Shown here in pieces: positions 37,106-50,215 of a stretch of DNA of 64,000 nt (within the stretch, counting starts at the first letter, position 1; each line of letters begins with the position of its first letter). Source of the DNA: Chrysogorgia sp. JL179-B06 (lineage: Eukaryota; Cnidaria; Anthozoa; Scleralcyonacea; Chrysogorgiidae); assembly GCA_035772405.1 (NCBI GenBank), contig JAYKKM010000351.1, positions 1,163,501 to 1,227,500 on the forward strand. The letters are read 5' to 3'. Both the position numbers and the translations under genes were made by a program. The notes below the pieces were generated by a model that worked only from the letters and a program-made list of their open reading frames with translations, was not told where the DNA came from and made no database searches.

Positions 37106-37750
37106 TTTTACCTCCAATTGCTTTATGCATTAGTAAACATGTCTAATACCAACCCAACACGGAATTATGCGAACAAGAGAAAAAAATACCAATTTGAGTT
37201 AAGGTTGACTATTATCGATAATGTCGCTCTGATCTGCAAGTTATAAGATTTTGCTCTTATCTTGAAAGGATCACTGAAACCTTACGTTATTTGATAATGA
37301 CATGACATCATTCGAAAATTTAAAATAAATTTTTGATTTTCTAAGCCTCTGAAACGCTATTTCCTGCATTTTTGGGGCAGTTTTAACAAAAACAATGAAT
37401 TATTCACTATGCCAGAGATGAAAGTTGATTACCTTTGACGTTGTTTAGCGAAACGTTTGTTAATGCGTAAAAAACTTTTACGATTCTAAGAAAACAAAAG
37501 ACGAACTTTTTGCTCTTTATTTCTTCCAGCTCATTCCCCGACGAATTGTTAATTTTTCCCCGACAGGGGGGCTAAGCTTCCCCGACGGGGGCGTGGCTGT
37601 AGCCCCCCTGCCCTCATCTGGCGCCACCCCTGGCTATTGCCCTTTAAGCATACTTCGCTACGCTGGATTTGTAGATTAAGATTCATAATAAAACAGCAAT
37701 GGCTGCGTGCGTTACATAATAGTTGCGCCAGTGGTATGGAATCGTGGAAT
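37106..37750. other. Host intergenic DNA, no gene recognised
   Basis: AT-rich DNA, then a GC-rich patch with CCCCGACGGGGG at ~37560-37630. Nothing codes convincingly. Confidence 0.4.
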
Positions 37751-37754
37751 GGAA

Positions 37755-37808
37755 GGAAACGTTTATTTATAATCAAGACCCCAGTCTTGATTATAAATAA
37801 ACGTTTCC
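37755..37808. repeat. Perfect 54-bp inverted repeat
   Basis: GGAAACGTTTATTTATAATC and the following bases pair perfectly with their complement across a CC/GG centre at ~37781. It could form a cruciform or hairpin. Confidence 0.85.
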
Positions 37809-38430
37809 TATGATACCTGTGTTTCCAGTATAATATTAAATTAAGAGAATCATTAAGCATTGCAATGCAATGAAACGCCAAAGCCCCCAAAGTCTGGCAG
37901 TCCAGTGCGTCACCCAGGCGTAGCAGTCCAATGTGGGCCTATAGCCTTGCCTAGAATACCCTATTACTTACATAGAACCGGTTGTGGTCCCTGCGCAGCC
38001 GAGAAATACTTCTCCACCCCGGGACTACGAGTCGCACTACCAACTATAGTGGATTATAAACGATAGTCAAAGACATGGAGGTATTTACCTGGTAGCATCC
38101 CTGATAAACCATGGTTAAAGAGCTAGTGTTGTAATGAACAAAAAGCAGAAACAAACATGCATGTGTTTTTCAAATACTGATTTAACCGAATTCGAACAAA
38201 TTAGTTTTAAATACTAAAGTATACTGGAAATAGGTTTGTAATTTCCACAATCTTCCTTACTATCTGCTAGCTATAAGATGAGCTAGACTCTTGCCTTTTT
38301 CGAGTCATACACCAAGTTATTATTAATGGGTCTATATGAACTGAAAACATCGTCACAGCAGGACCGTTCGCTGAAAATTTCAAGTGAATTTGGTGCATAA
38401 TCTTGGAGCTATAAACTCTTAAAGTTTGGT

Positions 38431-39385
38431 ATGGCTAATTCATTTTGGGAGAGATATGATCGCTCGGTTAGAGGTGTTGATGACGTGTGCAGGTGTACAA
38501 CTATGCATAATAATAATAGAATAAACATTGAGAATTGTTTATCAGACATTAAAAATTGGATGACTTTGAACAAACTCAAATTAAATAAGGAAAATTTGAA
38601 TTACTCCACTTCTATACCAAGCATAGCCCCCAAAAGACCTTTACTCCACTCCGATTTTGACCTGACCTCATTCAACCATCTAATTCCGCGAGAAGTATTG
38701 GCGTTATTTTTTATAACACTATGTCGATGTATGCCCATGTGTAAACTCTGTTTGTAAAACTGCCTTCTATCATCTTCGTAATATCGCTCGCATAAGAAAA
38801 TTCCTATCTATAAAGACCACCAAAACCTTAATCCATGCATTCGTCACATCCAAAATCGATGACAGCAATTCTCTCCTATACGGCCTTCCAAAAAAATCTT
38901 ATAAAAAAACTCCAATCTGTACAAAATGCTGATTCCCGTCTTATCACTTTTTCGTGCAAAGCGTGATCACATCACTCCTATTCTTATGGATCTTCATTGG
39001 CTACCAGTTGCAGAACGTATCAAGTTTAAAATCCCCATTCTTACATTCAAATCTCTTAATGGCCAAGCTCCTGCATGTCTACATCTCCGACCTGATTACA
39101 CGCTACATTCCCCGAAAAACTCTCCCTTCTTCATCCGAAATTCTTCTCAACCGTGTCAATTTTAATTTACTCTCTTATGGCCATCGATCCTTCTCCGTTG
39201 CCGCTCCTGAACTCTGGAACACTTTACCTAGAAGCATCAGAACTTCCCCAAGTCTTTTTATTTTTAAATCCAAAATCAAAACATCTAGTCTGTCTTTAAT
39301 TAGTTTTTGAGTTTTAAATTTGTAAAGCACCTAGAGCAGACCTGGATAGGCGCTATATAAATAAATATTATTATTATTATTATTA
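38431..39385 (+). mobile_element. Degenerate L2/CR1-type LINE fragment
   Basis: Three pieces in different frames preserve the C-terminus of a non-LTR reverse transcriptase. These are a NKLKLNKEN segment, LHWLPVAERIKFKI..LTFKSLNGQAP, and FSVAAPELWNTLPRSIR, ending at a stop near 39310. A 3' tail with GGCGCTATATAAATAAATA and (ATT)n follows. It is 5'-truncated and frameshifted, and from a different family than the copies at 41998 and 56336. Confidence 0.8.
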
Positions 39386-40189
39386 ATAATAGATTGTGAA
39401 ATATTTGTTCATCTGGGTGTCGTCGTCAACTCCGTAGTCGTCGTCAACTCCGTACCAACAGTATTTCACTATTTTGTAACGTTAGGCCACTCCAAATTAG
39501 ACTTTAGTTTTCCGTCCATGCCCCTTTCTGAGAATTGCACGCGGGCGGGCGGTCCATTTCCATTATTCATTATTTGTACGAACGTGGCACCAATTTATAC
39601 TATATCTATCCATTTGTCGACCATCAAATCATTGTATTTTGTATTTTTTATCTCCAGAAACAGCAACAACTTTCATTCACCGGCGTTTGCAAATCGAAAT
39701 TTGTCACGGGGAGATACAATACTTAACAGTCGTGAATACACCCTTACCATATTTATTTTTGTGTTTTACTTTGATTCATACTGGCTAAACTGCCCAAAAA
39801 ATAATGAATTTTCGTTACTCAGGATTTATAAAAGGCCAATAATGGATACATTACGACAATAATGGACAAATCACGTGGCCACAAATCACAAGCGAATAGC
39901 CCACCTATATAGTATATTACTATATATAAAAGCGCAAGAAGCCTCTGCGGGGAGAGTGAGATAGGCATGCGTTTCTCACTTCATAGACACTATATAGTTT
40001 AAAGATGATTTAAAAATGCAAGTTAAACATGGTTCTATTTTTATCATGTCCAAATGATTTAAACTTATTTACTGTTTTCGCGTTGATGCTCATTTGCTAC
40101 CAATTTTTAAAGTTTTTTGAAAAATAGCCCTAACCCAAAATCAAACCCTTATACTAACCATCACACTAATATCAACCCTTATGTTAAAG

Positions 40190-40600
40190 TGCCCATGTGA
40201 TCAAATGTTTGGTATCCCAAATTTTTACATATTTGTAAAGAGCATGGTGTTCTAGCTTAACTTGCCAAATTTCAAGCAATTGCGAGCATGGGAAGTCGCC
40301 TTAATACGGGATTATACGGCTGCCATTACTCGAACATCGGTTGCGATTAGAGGAGTGACGGCAAAGGCTCAACACATGGCTAGTTGTGTATGAATATAAA
40401 GCTACTTGGGGAAAACTTTCTATTGTAACTTGTTGTATAATTGCCATAAATCTTTGTCACGTGTTGAGTCCACGTCACAATCACATACTCTGCTGTGGAA
40501 TCGTCTGGAACAAGTTTTGAGCAATGGCGGACAAAATTTGGGCGACTTTGGAGGTTAAATTTCTTTGTTGTTCTTTTTTTGGCAAATGCGAACATTTATT
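40190..40600 (+). repeat. Dispersed repeat, inverted partner of 59985-60400
   Basis: Blocks such as CTTGCCAAATTTCAAGCAATTGC, AACACATGGCTAGTTGTGTATG and CAATGGCGGACAAAATTTG recur as reverse complements at 59985-60400. It lies ~330 bp upstream of AGGF1 exon 1, so it may contribute to the promoter region. Confidence 0.75.
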
Positions 40601-40926
40601 AACCTAAAATGATGTTCTGTAACAAAAAATATAAACGTAATGTGATATTTCGTCACTAGTAGTCGCCGGATATTATGAGGGTAACCTCCCCCAGGCCCCA
40701 CCCATTTCCCCTCTCAAACGGAAAATTAATTATTCAAAGACTTTGTTTCTTATTACATAACGTTTTTCATGTTTCAACATGGTTGACGATTGTAAGGTTG
40801 TTTTACAGGTATTTGCTACATTAAACGACTGTGTGGATCACTTCGTTCATCGTAATTGAAAACCTTTATTCTCATAAGGGTGTTATAACGATCCCGATGT
40901 TTTAACTGCGTTTTTATGGTTTTTCG

Positions 40927-41212
40927 ATGGGTGAAAACACTGAAAAGCCTTCGTCATTGAACTGCGAAGGCTGCATCAGCCTGCAGAAGCAAGTGACTGA
41001 GCTTCGTCAGGAACTGGAAGAATTTAAAACGAATTTAGAGAAGACTAAGAAACAACTGAAGAAAGCCGAATTTGAGCGAGATAGCTCCACGAAATATGTT
41101 GAATCTTTTCGAGAACAAGTTAGTGAGCTGCATAAAAAGCTTGATACTGAGAAGAAAAGAAATGTCAACCTTGATGAGCAGATGAAACAAATTAATAGTA
41201 ATGATAGCAAAG
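40927..41212 (+). CDS. AGGF1: AGGF1-like gene, exon 1 (coiled-coil N-terminus)
   Basis: Starts ATGGGTGAAAACACTG and encodes 95 codons plus one base before a GTAAGA donor. The product has a short Ser/Cys-containing lead and then a heptad-rich coiled coil (about residues 17-90: LQKQVTELRQELEEF, then FREQVSELHKKL), as at the N-terminus of AGGF1 (angiogenic factor with G-patch and FHA domains). Phase 1 at the donor agrees with exon 2 at 49293. The assignment rests mainly on the OCRE exons downstream, with which the phases agree throughout. Upstream sequence shows no clear TATA box. Confidence 0.7.
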
Positions 41213-41311
41213 GTAAGACGTCGTGTGCCGTCGTGTTATACGGTTACTTATTGCAATATCTAATGCAACAACTGAACCAGTTTCTCAATAAGGGCTAGCT
41301 ATAAGGTCTGA

Positions 41312-41430
41312 CAATTTGTAAGGATATTTAGGGTTAGGAATAGGGATATTTAGGGTTAGGAATAGGGATATTTAGGGTTAGGAATAGGGATATTTAGGGT
41401 TGGAATAGGGATATTTAAGGTTAGGATTTA
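41312..41430 (+). repeat. Minisatellite with TTTAGGGTTAGGAATAGGGATA units
   Basis: About five units of ~22 bp containing telomere-like TTAGGG lie in AGGF1 intron 1, just after exon 1. Confidence 0.85.
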
Positions 41431-41997
41431 GGGTTTTTATGGTTATCTTGTCACGTTATAGTGATGTTGGACTGGGACCATTTAGCCTATGGGGTCCAGT
41501 GTGAGACTTGTATCCATGGCGATAAAAATTAATGTGCGCGGTACTGTTTTCCTGACCAACCCTATTTTTTCTACCCAACCCTAAACTTTTTTTGACCCTG
41601 CGACACGCATAACCATTTCACTGAAGACAAAAATCAAGAAATCACAGTGAATTTAAGGCTAAAACAACAAAGTGCCAACCAACACTTTGTTGTTCTCCAT
41701 TGGGCAAAATTCAATAACACTTGCCCAGAGTCAAGTTTGCTTGTGATTTGCATGTTCAACTTACTGTGGGGCTAACATAAATAGTTCTCTCACCGTATGC
41801 ACTGCATGCTCAGAGTTCCAAACAGGAATTGACCTTGTAACCCAGGGCCGTAACCACCGGTGCGACCAATAATTTCATGGAACATAAATTTTTCAGAAAT
41901 ACTTAAACTGAATAGTGACTGATATCTGGATGATAGAAGCAGTTGCACTGTTTCGAAAGCCAGTTTATTATTAAACAGCCTGTTTGAAGCAACTGAA

Positions 41998-43372
41998 TAA
42001 TAATAATAATAAAGACGTATTAGGAGCATTATACAATAGTCTCAATGCTCTTACAACAATATATATATTCTTAAAGTTGCTTTTAAAACTAATTACAGTT
42101 TCATTATAAGATAAAGCCCACTACATATATTAACACTATGAACAATAACTATTAATTTAAAAAAGGAAAAGTCTTAACTGCAGACTTAAAATTACTTAAC
42201 ATTTCAAGGCTTCTAATTTCCTGTGGTAATGAATTCCACAGTTTTGGTGCTGCAACCGAGAATGCTCTGTCTCCATGAGTCACCGTTTTGGATTTTGGCT
42301 CGAGTAGCAGATTTTGGTCAGATGATCTCAAAGTACGAGTAGGTTTATATTTAGTTAGCAAATCAGTAATATAAACAGGCGCCTGGCCATGCAAAGCCTT
42401 CAAAGTAATTATTAGTATCTTAAAAACAATCCTTGATCTCACCGGCAACCAGTGAAGGTTACGTAGCGCAGGGGAGATATGCTCCGATTTTTTAACCCCT
42501 GCAACAACTCTAGCAGCTGTATTTTGAATTCGCTGTAACTTGCTCAATTCAGTATCTGGTAAGCCATATAGGATGCTATTACAGCTGTCAAGTTTTGATG
42601 TTATGAATGCATGCACCAACTTCTCACAGTCCTTTTTACTCAAATATTTCCTGATCTTGCCAATATTTCTGATAGCCAAAGTGGCCGATTTACAAATGTT
42701 ATTTACATGAGTATTTAATTTTAAATGTCTATCAACAGCAACACCGAGATCACGTGCAACCGGAGCCGGTTGGATTATCACATCATTGACACATATTTCT
42801 GCCATTGGTTCACAATGCATAAAACGTGATGATAGATGGACAATCTCGGTTTTACTTGGATTGCATATAAGACCATTCATAGTACACCAGATGGTGATGT
42901 CCTTAATACATAACTCAAGTTTAGCTAGAGCAGCAGGTCGATCACATGGAGATTTTATAGGCATATACAGCTGTGTGTCATCAGCGTACGCCGTGGGCTT
43001 TGATCACATCTTCCAATGGCGCAAAGAAGAGTGAAAACAGAAGTGGACCCAGTACAGAACCCTGAGGTACACCATATTGCAATGGTTTATTTGAGGAATG
43101 CGTATTCTTCACCGTAACTGACTGTACCCGATCAGAAAGGTATGAGCGATACCAGGCTAGTACAGTTCCACTAAACCCATAACGATGTTTAAGTCTCTCC
43201 AATAGAACAGTGTGGTCAATGGTGTCGAACGCAGATGATAAGTCCAACAGTACCAACACTACTTCCTGATTTTCATCAAGTGCATTAAGGATGTCATTGA
43301 AAACATGCAGAACTGCTGTCTCTGTGCTATGAGAGAGTCTATAAGCAGATTGCATTTTTGCAATTTTGAAGG
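41998..43372 (-). mobile_element. CR1/L2-type LINE copy with reverse transcriptase
   Basis: On the minus strand, 42981-43355 encodes the start of the RT domain (AFDTIDH, then GVPQGSVLGPLLF). 42152-42964 continues in another frame from the expected YADD motif (YADDTQLY, straddling the shift at ~42970) through LHWLPVRSRIVFKI and FSVAAPKLWNSLPQEIR to a stop. The 3' untranslated region ends in an ATA microsatellite at 41998. It is 5'-truncated, frameshifted and non-functional, and lies in AGGF1 intron 1. Confidence 0.9.
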
Positions 43373-43485
43373 CATCTACTCAAGCATATCTCGTATTGCA
43401 TATCATATCTCGTATTGCATCTACTCAAGCATATCTCGTATTGCATTTTTGAAGGCATCTACTCAAGCATATCTCGTACCCAGGC
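43373..43485. repeat. Short tandem repeat, CATCTACTCAAGCATATCTC units
   Basis: Units of about 30 bp containing ATCTCGTATTGCAT are repeated three to four times directly beyond the 5' end of the LINE, possibly formed at the insertion boundary. Confidence 0.75.
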
Positions 43486-43539
43486 TCATTTCTCCTATTA
43501 GAAGACATTGCATGTGGTTACACCAAGTAAAGGTATATA

Positions 43540-44415
43540 TGGGCCATTCCACCGTTACGGTTACGGACATTACATTTTTCAACTTATAACTGGTGCACTG
43601 CCTAGAACATGTTTACTGTTTTTTGTTTAATACATCATACCTTGGAGTTCCCTCCATTGATTGTCAGAAAAGAAAAAAAAGTGCAGATATTAAGGTGTCT
43701 CTGCCATTGACTTATGGACATTACAACTAAAACAACCAGACTTTTTGTCCACGTTCTTAAAAGCTAGATTCCTTTGAATTTTGAGAAGCCTTAAGCAAAT
43801 GGGTATTTTTTTTATGAATGGGCTAGTGTTCAAAGTTTTGTTCTACAATGATACATTTCTAAATGATTTATTTGGTTGTGTTTCTACTGCAAAATTATAG
43901 CATTACAGACATTACAGGAAGTGTTACGGACATTACACTCTGTGAATTTTACACTGCAGTTGCATATAAAATTGTCATTGTACATTGATTTTGGTTTATT
44001 TGTGTTCTCCAACAATATTAGTTATTATATATCCCTAAAGAAACCTTCAAAATAAAATTTTAAATGAAATGTATATTTTGCACACTGAGCCAGCTGTTGA
44101 ACTGGTCAGTGGATTTGCTAATCTGCAGCTATTTCATGCAATATCTAAAGGAAGCCAATTGTAGCCTTAGATGTATCTTAAGTGATTTAACTTTATTTTG
44201 AATAGATCCATTCAATTTCATTTTTCCTGGACATTTAACAATATGTAATGTCCGTAACGCAACAGCTTGTAATGTCCGTAACACTCTCCCTGAAATGAAG
44301 CCCTTAGTGAACTAAAAAAGCAGCATCAATGATATGTGCAGCTTAGTTAAATTGTGCCTGTGATAGAGAAAAATAGGTCTTTTTGTTACGGACATTACAT
44401 GTCCGTAACAGATAT
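43540..44415. repeat. Non-autonomous element with many GTTACGGACATTAC motifs
   Basis: The 14-mer GTTACGGACATTAC or close variants occurs about nine times in both orientations, clustered toward both ends of this interval (43553, 43725, 43905-43940, 44245-44285, 44385-44410). Such subterminal repeat clusters are typical of transposase-binding sites in non-autonomous DNA transposons. No coding frame is present and clear terminal repeats with a duplication were not found. Confidence 0.5.
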
Positions 44416-45111
44416 TCTTTCAATTAAAAATCCCATTAACAATAATTACAGTATAGGATGGAATTCTCATATCTCAGTAAATACCGGTACTAGGGTTGAG
44501 GCCTCTTGCTAAACCAATTTTGGCAGGTCATTAGGCAAAGGCTGATCTCCACACTAATTTCAGTTGAAGTTTTAGGTTTGGTCCACCTGTTCTTTTGCTC
44601 ATTGTGCATTATATAAAGCTGGACCCCCCACAAAGTAGGTGTACTGTACCTACAATTCAGATCAACTTTACCCAGTTTGGATGGTTTGGGGTTTATACTC
44701 TTAGATGGCATGGTTTTTTCCCTAATATCACTGGTTTATATAATATACTAAAGTCTTAGCGTTGATGCAGACTGACACTTAGACAAGATGTATTTTGAAC
44801 CAGTTTTCTAAATGATGTATTAAAACAATTAGATATTTTAACAAACATCACAAAAAAGGGTGACATAGAATTGTGTTTCTGTGCTCGCAGTTTCACTCTG
44901 TCCACGTGATAGTGATAGTGAAGGTGATCTTGACCTATCATAGCTGCAATCAGGTTCTTTGTGCCGACGAGTTTGCATGATTTTCGATGTATATCTGGGG
45001 GTCAGAGTAGTCTCAGAATGCTGGAAACACCATTTTAGAGCCTCAATTTCCAAAATTTTCCTGGGCACATGCCTCCAGACGCCCCTAGAAGGACTTGTCA
45101 CACCAATGCTA

Positions 45112-45188
45112 TCTTCGTGGCTATCGCCCTGTAACCTTCTGATTGCCAGTGAGACACTCTAACCATTGAGCTATTGAGACTCAGATGG
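45112..45188 (-). repeat. tRNA-derived SINE-like fragment
   Basis: On the minus strand it reads AGCTCAATGGTTAGAGTGTC (A-box-like) followed by a Gly-Gly-Cys-type anticodon loop (CTGGCAA) and a degenerate T-arm. It is closely related to 58163-58236. A-box and loop are recognisable but the folding is imperfect, so it is a SINE or tRNA relic, not a gene. Confidence 0.5.
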
Positions 45189-45252
45189 AGAGTGAAAGTA
45201 CATGATGCGCTGGACCATTGATATACTGTTAGCCTGCGTAGCGGCTCTCGAA

Positions 45253-45253
<1 letters not shown>

Positions 45254-45284
<31 letters not shown>

Positions 45285-45292
45285 GGGAGAGA
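45254..45292 (+). repeat. Poly-G tract
   Basis: About 30 consecutive G with a flanking GGGAGGGAG purine run. It could form quadruplex DNA and is a likely assembly weak spot. Confidence 0.9.
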
Positions 45293-46558
45293 GAAGAACG
45301 AAAACGCGCGCTGGGGACGGGAAGGGGAGGGAGGGCCTGCACGAAGTCCACTGTGTTGTCGTATTTACTCATCCTCTCAGTGGACGAGAAATGTGATTGG
45401 TTGGAAATGACAGATATCCTAATCATTCATTATTGCGCGTCATGGCACAGAACACATTTGTTTACGAAGAGAGATGTATTAAAATCGCTGTGATGCCCTC
45501 AGGATTTGGGAAGAGTTTGATATTTCAGTCGCTGGCATTCTTCACACTGCATATGTTCTGGTCATCGTTATTTTAAAAAGTATCATTGCCGACGAGATAT
45601 CAGAGCTCAAGTCAATGGGAATAACAGCGTGCTCTATTGGCGACTATATTGACAACTGAGTATGGACGATATTTTCGGCGGTATATATCCTATTGTATAT
45701 GGATCTGTAGAGTATCTTACGGACGCGAGGTTTATCGAGGAGTTGAAAAACCTTATATTTTCAGTGAAAACTTGGCAGCGTGTGCAGATTATCCGTCAAT
45801 TTTTAAACGTTTGTTTACATACAATAAAAAAGTCGCATCGTTCATCGACAAATAGAACTTTCTTGCTTGATGTTTTTGCGCCAGGAGAGCATTGCCGTGG
45901 AAATTTCCGAATAGGATTTGCTCTCTCTGGAGCGACGGCTTCAGCTACCTTTCTCTTCACTGCACAATGCATGAGATTTCGGGGTTTACATCGGGTTTGA
46001 TCGCTATCGATAACGGTTTGTACAACTCCACAAGATTTCTTAGTTTTCTTGCTCACAGACTCCAAGCTATTTGAGTAGATGATGGAGATGGATCTATAAA
46101 GACTTCCTGCACAATTGGCAACATTCGTTTTGATGTTTCAGATTTTTTTCGTGTATTGATATTTTCATAATATTTTCTTTAGCCGTAAATTTGCAAATGT
46201 AAACAAACACTGCTATTGGTTAATGTTGACAGCTATTGAAAATGAGATTGCCGTGGGCGGATACGACAAAACAGTAGACCTCGTTTTCGCTCTTCTCCCT
46301 CCGATTTTTAAAGTGGATTTTGCATCATAACTTCGTAAATTTTGCCCTTGGTTAATGTATTTTCTGTTGAACATTAGCCTTACTTCTCTCAGTTCAGGTT
46401 TTTCGCTCCTGTGCGTTAAAAAAACAACCAGTTTCATCTGCAGTAGGTTGAGAAAATCACGCCGCCATTTTGTTTTTTCATTACTAGTGATATATGAACT
46501 GATAGCTTGCTAGTATAAGAACCAATCAGATTGTGGAACAGCTCATATACGGTGGATG

Positions 46559-46588
46559 GCTATATTATATATATATATATATATATTA
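46559..46588. repeat. (TA)n microsatellite
   Basis: About 14 TA dinucleotides. Confidence 0.9.
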
Positions 46589-47224
46589 ACCTTTGCTCTT
46601 CATATATTAGTCTTGGTAGCTCATTGGAATTAGAGCATCTCTCTGTTTATTAGAGAGGGGCATTTATTATAGCTGGGGCTAATGTAAAAAATGTTAAAGG
46701 TTTAAAATTTTAATTTGATGATTTTGTTGATACTAATCCTTACCCAAAATCCTAACTCTAATCGTAAACCTATATCAGTTTTAAATCAAAAGTTTTGATA
46801 CAGGTTTTAGTCGTAATGTCAGTCTGAGATTACCCTACTAAACTTTTCCTGAATATGTCCATTAGACAATTGCCTTGCTTTTGCCTCTTCAGGCTTGATC
46901 GCTGCGGCAGCAACTAGGACAACGTTTTCACCAATTATCAACAAAACAATAAATAGACAGCATCTCTATCATAATCAACCTAACTGCGGTAGACACATTC
47001 ATGCATTGCGTGTCTATTTTTGTTGTCACTCAAGATTTTAACTGAGAGAAAATTAAAATAACAATGAGTAAACAAGCCGCTATTAAAAATAGATTTTCTG
47101 ATATTTTGAAGAGTTTTGACGCGCTCGTTTTGTGTTTTTGAATACCTAGGGCGTTGACAATGTTCGTAATGCGTTCGCATAAAGACTACATGTAGATCAA
47201 GCAACTATTGTTCATAAAATGAAG

Positions 47225-47560
47225 CCGGAAGTAGCTCGTGGCCGCCATCTTGTTGAGACCACATAGTTTTACTATATTCAAGGTTTTCTCATAATATAGA
47301 ACACAAACTACGGCTCCATAACAGTAACTATGAAGCCGGAATTAGCGCGTGGTGGCCATATTGGAGTGACCACCGTGGTCACTCCAATATGGCCGCCGCA
47401 AAATATTCCCGGTTTCTTAGTTACTGTAAAGGAGCCGTAATTTGCGTTCTAAATTACGGAAAAACCTTCGACAACTGATTGATTTTAGCATCTTAAAAGA
47501 TCAGAGACAGATATTCTCTGTCACCTACAGTAAAACTATATAGCGTGGTCCCTTCATTAC
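47225..47560. repeat. Foldback repeat centred on a GTGGTCACTCCAATATGGCC palindrome
   Basis: A perfect inner palindrome (GGCCATATTGGAGTGACCAC and its complement) at ~47353-47396 is flanked by longer, imperfect arms (AGTAACTATGAAGCCGGAAT versus its complement; CTACGGCTCC versus GGAGCCGTAA). It lies in AGGF1 intron 1. Confidence 0.7.
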
Positions 47561-49292
47561 GGCAAAATCCGGACCTGACGTTGACCAATCATATATACTG
47601 TGTAATTTACCGGAAGTAGCACTGGCCATATAATAATTTGTAATAAAGTGAAATATCACTATATATAGCTTGTTGTCTTATTTTTTACTTATATTTTGAG
47701 TTTTTAATATCAATTTATTAGTTTTTAATCTGACAGTATTTCTTAACGCGGTCGGAATCCATTGCGAACGCAGTCGGAACGCAGAAAGTTCGAATGCCGT
47801 AATCAAATCGGCCCAGGGTCGACAATCTTCGCTGTACCCTGAACATTATCGTCAGAAAGATTCTTTTCTTTATCCAATTCGCCATGTAAACCAAATCTCT
47901 TTGAAATAAACTCGAAATAAACCTGAACGTGACTGGAATGGATTACGCAATCCCAACGAGGTTGGAACGCAGAAGGTTCGAATATTGTGACCAAATTTAC
48001 AGTATCTCTGATCAGTACTATATATACTGTACTAATAAATATATATCAAATTGATTTCCATGTTTATATACCGTAATATAAACAAGCGGGATGTTTCGAA
48101 ACTTGAGAAAAGCGTGACAAAACATGAGCCGCCGCGTGGGCTGCGTGGCTCCAAGATCGTATGGGCCCCTAAAATCATATACTTAGAAAAGTTCTGAAAA
48201 AGGTAAAATTTCCATTATATTTTTAGCAATATCTTTTCTACACGACGACAGTCACGCGAATTTTAATCGCGAGAATGCTTAAAATTGCAATCTATTTCAA
48301 ATTTTTCTAGTAAGACCACGGCTATTTATTATATATGATGTGGCCTGTGAGCTGTCTGAACGCAGCTTTTTTGTAATCCGATTGGTTCCTGAGCGATCTT
48401 TCCAAACAGGTAAAGACCGCTCATTACGGAACCGCTGAAAAGATTTAAAAAAAATTGCGAAAAAATTGGGGAAATATGAGAAATTTAAAAGAGCCATATA
48501 ATAAGAACCTTATTAGTCTTTACGGCAACATTATCCTGCCCTTGGTCTTTTCGCACAGACCTCGTTCCTTCGTCGCTCGGTCTGTCTCTCTTTCAGCTTC
48601 CGCATAGGCTTCTTCTGAGAGGGGAAACCGCTGGGCGGAAGGACCGCAGGCGGAAAAGGCGGAGGGATATGAAAGATAATGGCGTCCGTATATATTAAAC
48701 TTAATGATTCGGATCTTTGCAGACAATAGGAATTCGTTTTCAACTTGGCATTATTGTGAGATGTCATCCTATACGTGTGGGGTGACATCATTTGATTATT
48801 ATTCAGTTTTTCAATTATAAAAGGCTCGTGTTTTTAATTTTCAGTTAGTAGACGTAGCACTTGATAAGTGGTCTGCCGAAATGCATCGTGCTATTTTAAT
48901 TTAAGCCTATTTATTCCTCAAATATTTAAACAGTTCTTCTAAGATCATTTCTTTTTCTCACCCTTATTTGCTCCAACATTACGCCATTGTTAAGTTTTTG
49001 GTAAATGTGTTTACAAATAAGCAGTTTAGATTTCAGAACGTTCTGAACTTATTACCATTCACCATGGTCAGTACGTTTTACAAAGCTGTATTTAAATTTG
49101 TCACCACGACAAAATTATTGTTCTATAATAAACAGACTTTAAAAAACAACTTAAAACTGATTTGTTTATATACTGCACTGTTGTTCTCTAAACACTGCTA
49201 TGGGTCAATCATAGCTAATGGATAAGAATTAACTTATTTCATAAACTCGTATATATTTATTAATCTTGAATATAACAACATGGTTATTTTAG
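47561..49292. other. AGGF1 intron 1, 3' part, nothing further recognised
   Basis: No additional exon fits the phase. Frames here are short and lack supporting features. Confidence 0.4.
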
Positions 49293-49333
49293 GTGATTGG
49301 TCAAGTTCAGGAGTGAGTTCTGATGTTGGCACG
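49293..49333 (+). CDS. AGGF1: AGGF1-like gene, exon 2 (41 bp)
   Basis: A TTATTTTAG acceptor precedes and ACG|GTAAGT follows. The first two bases complete the split codon from exon 1, after which 13 codons read DWSSSGVSSDVGT. Entry phase 1 and exit phase 0 agree with exons 1 and 3. It is a short linker between the coiled coil and the OCRE region. Confidence 0.6.
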
Positions 49334-50215
49334 GTAAGTTGTCATCCTTTATTTTATACTGTTGTGACAATGTCTGGTATTAATATTATGATTGCTTCGG
49401 TTTCTATTTCTCTCCAGTGGTATATAAATCTCATATTCACTCCATTTAGGATTAATATATATTGTCCCGCCATCCGAGCTTCGAAGCTTCGTCAGGCATT
49501 CTGGAATTCCGCGGCTGAAAAGTGAAAGATCCGCATAATTTTTGAAGTCAATTCTGCGGCCAAAAACCCAAATTCCGCGGCCAAAATGAGAAATTCCGCG
49601 GGGCAAAATTCATACGTTTCTAGGCCAAAAATCAATTTCCACAGCTAAAAAACTGTAATTGTATGGTCATATAATAACTTCAGATAGTAAGAAATTTATT
49701 AAAGATTCTGTTACACAAGTTCTGTTACACAAGAAATCTGACATATTAATACAGTCCCAACATGAAAACAAAACATTTCTTTCAAAATAAAACTTAATTC
49801 ATCCTTATCATAAATGTTTTCGTCGAAACCTATGCTATGCACTATTGTCATAGAAGTTACTACAGGGAAAAGTGGTAATGCCCCCTTTTGTCCATAATAG
49901 GACACGTCAAAATTTCTGCCACATCACTGTAGCGAATCCAACTTTCATCATCTATTTCTAACTCCCGGATGTGACTTGCGGCAACGTGCTTTTGATTAAT
50001 TTTTGTCAAAATTAGCAAAAGATCAAAGAGCCAAATAATGAAGTCATTTGTTTGCTTTGCCTGTAAAGATTAGATCTGTAAAAACGAGAATATTAGAAGG
50101 CGAGGATGACCTTTCTTTACCTTCATAGTTCATACTCTTTTGTTAATATTGTTTTTTTAGTGTTGGTGAATCAGTCAGTAAACGAGAGGTTACACAGTTT
50201 GCGACTGGTTGTGTT

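Noticed and set aside
45202..45426. Frames encoding Gly- or Pro-runs
   Set aside because: They are created by the poly-G tract.
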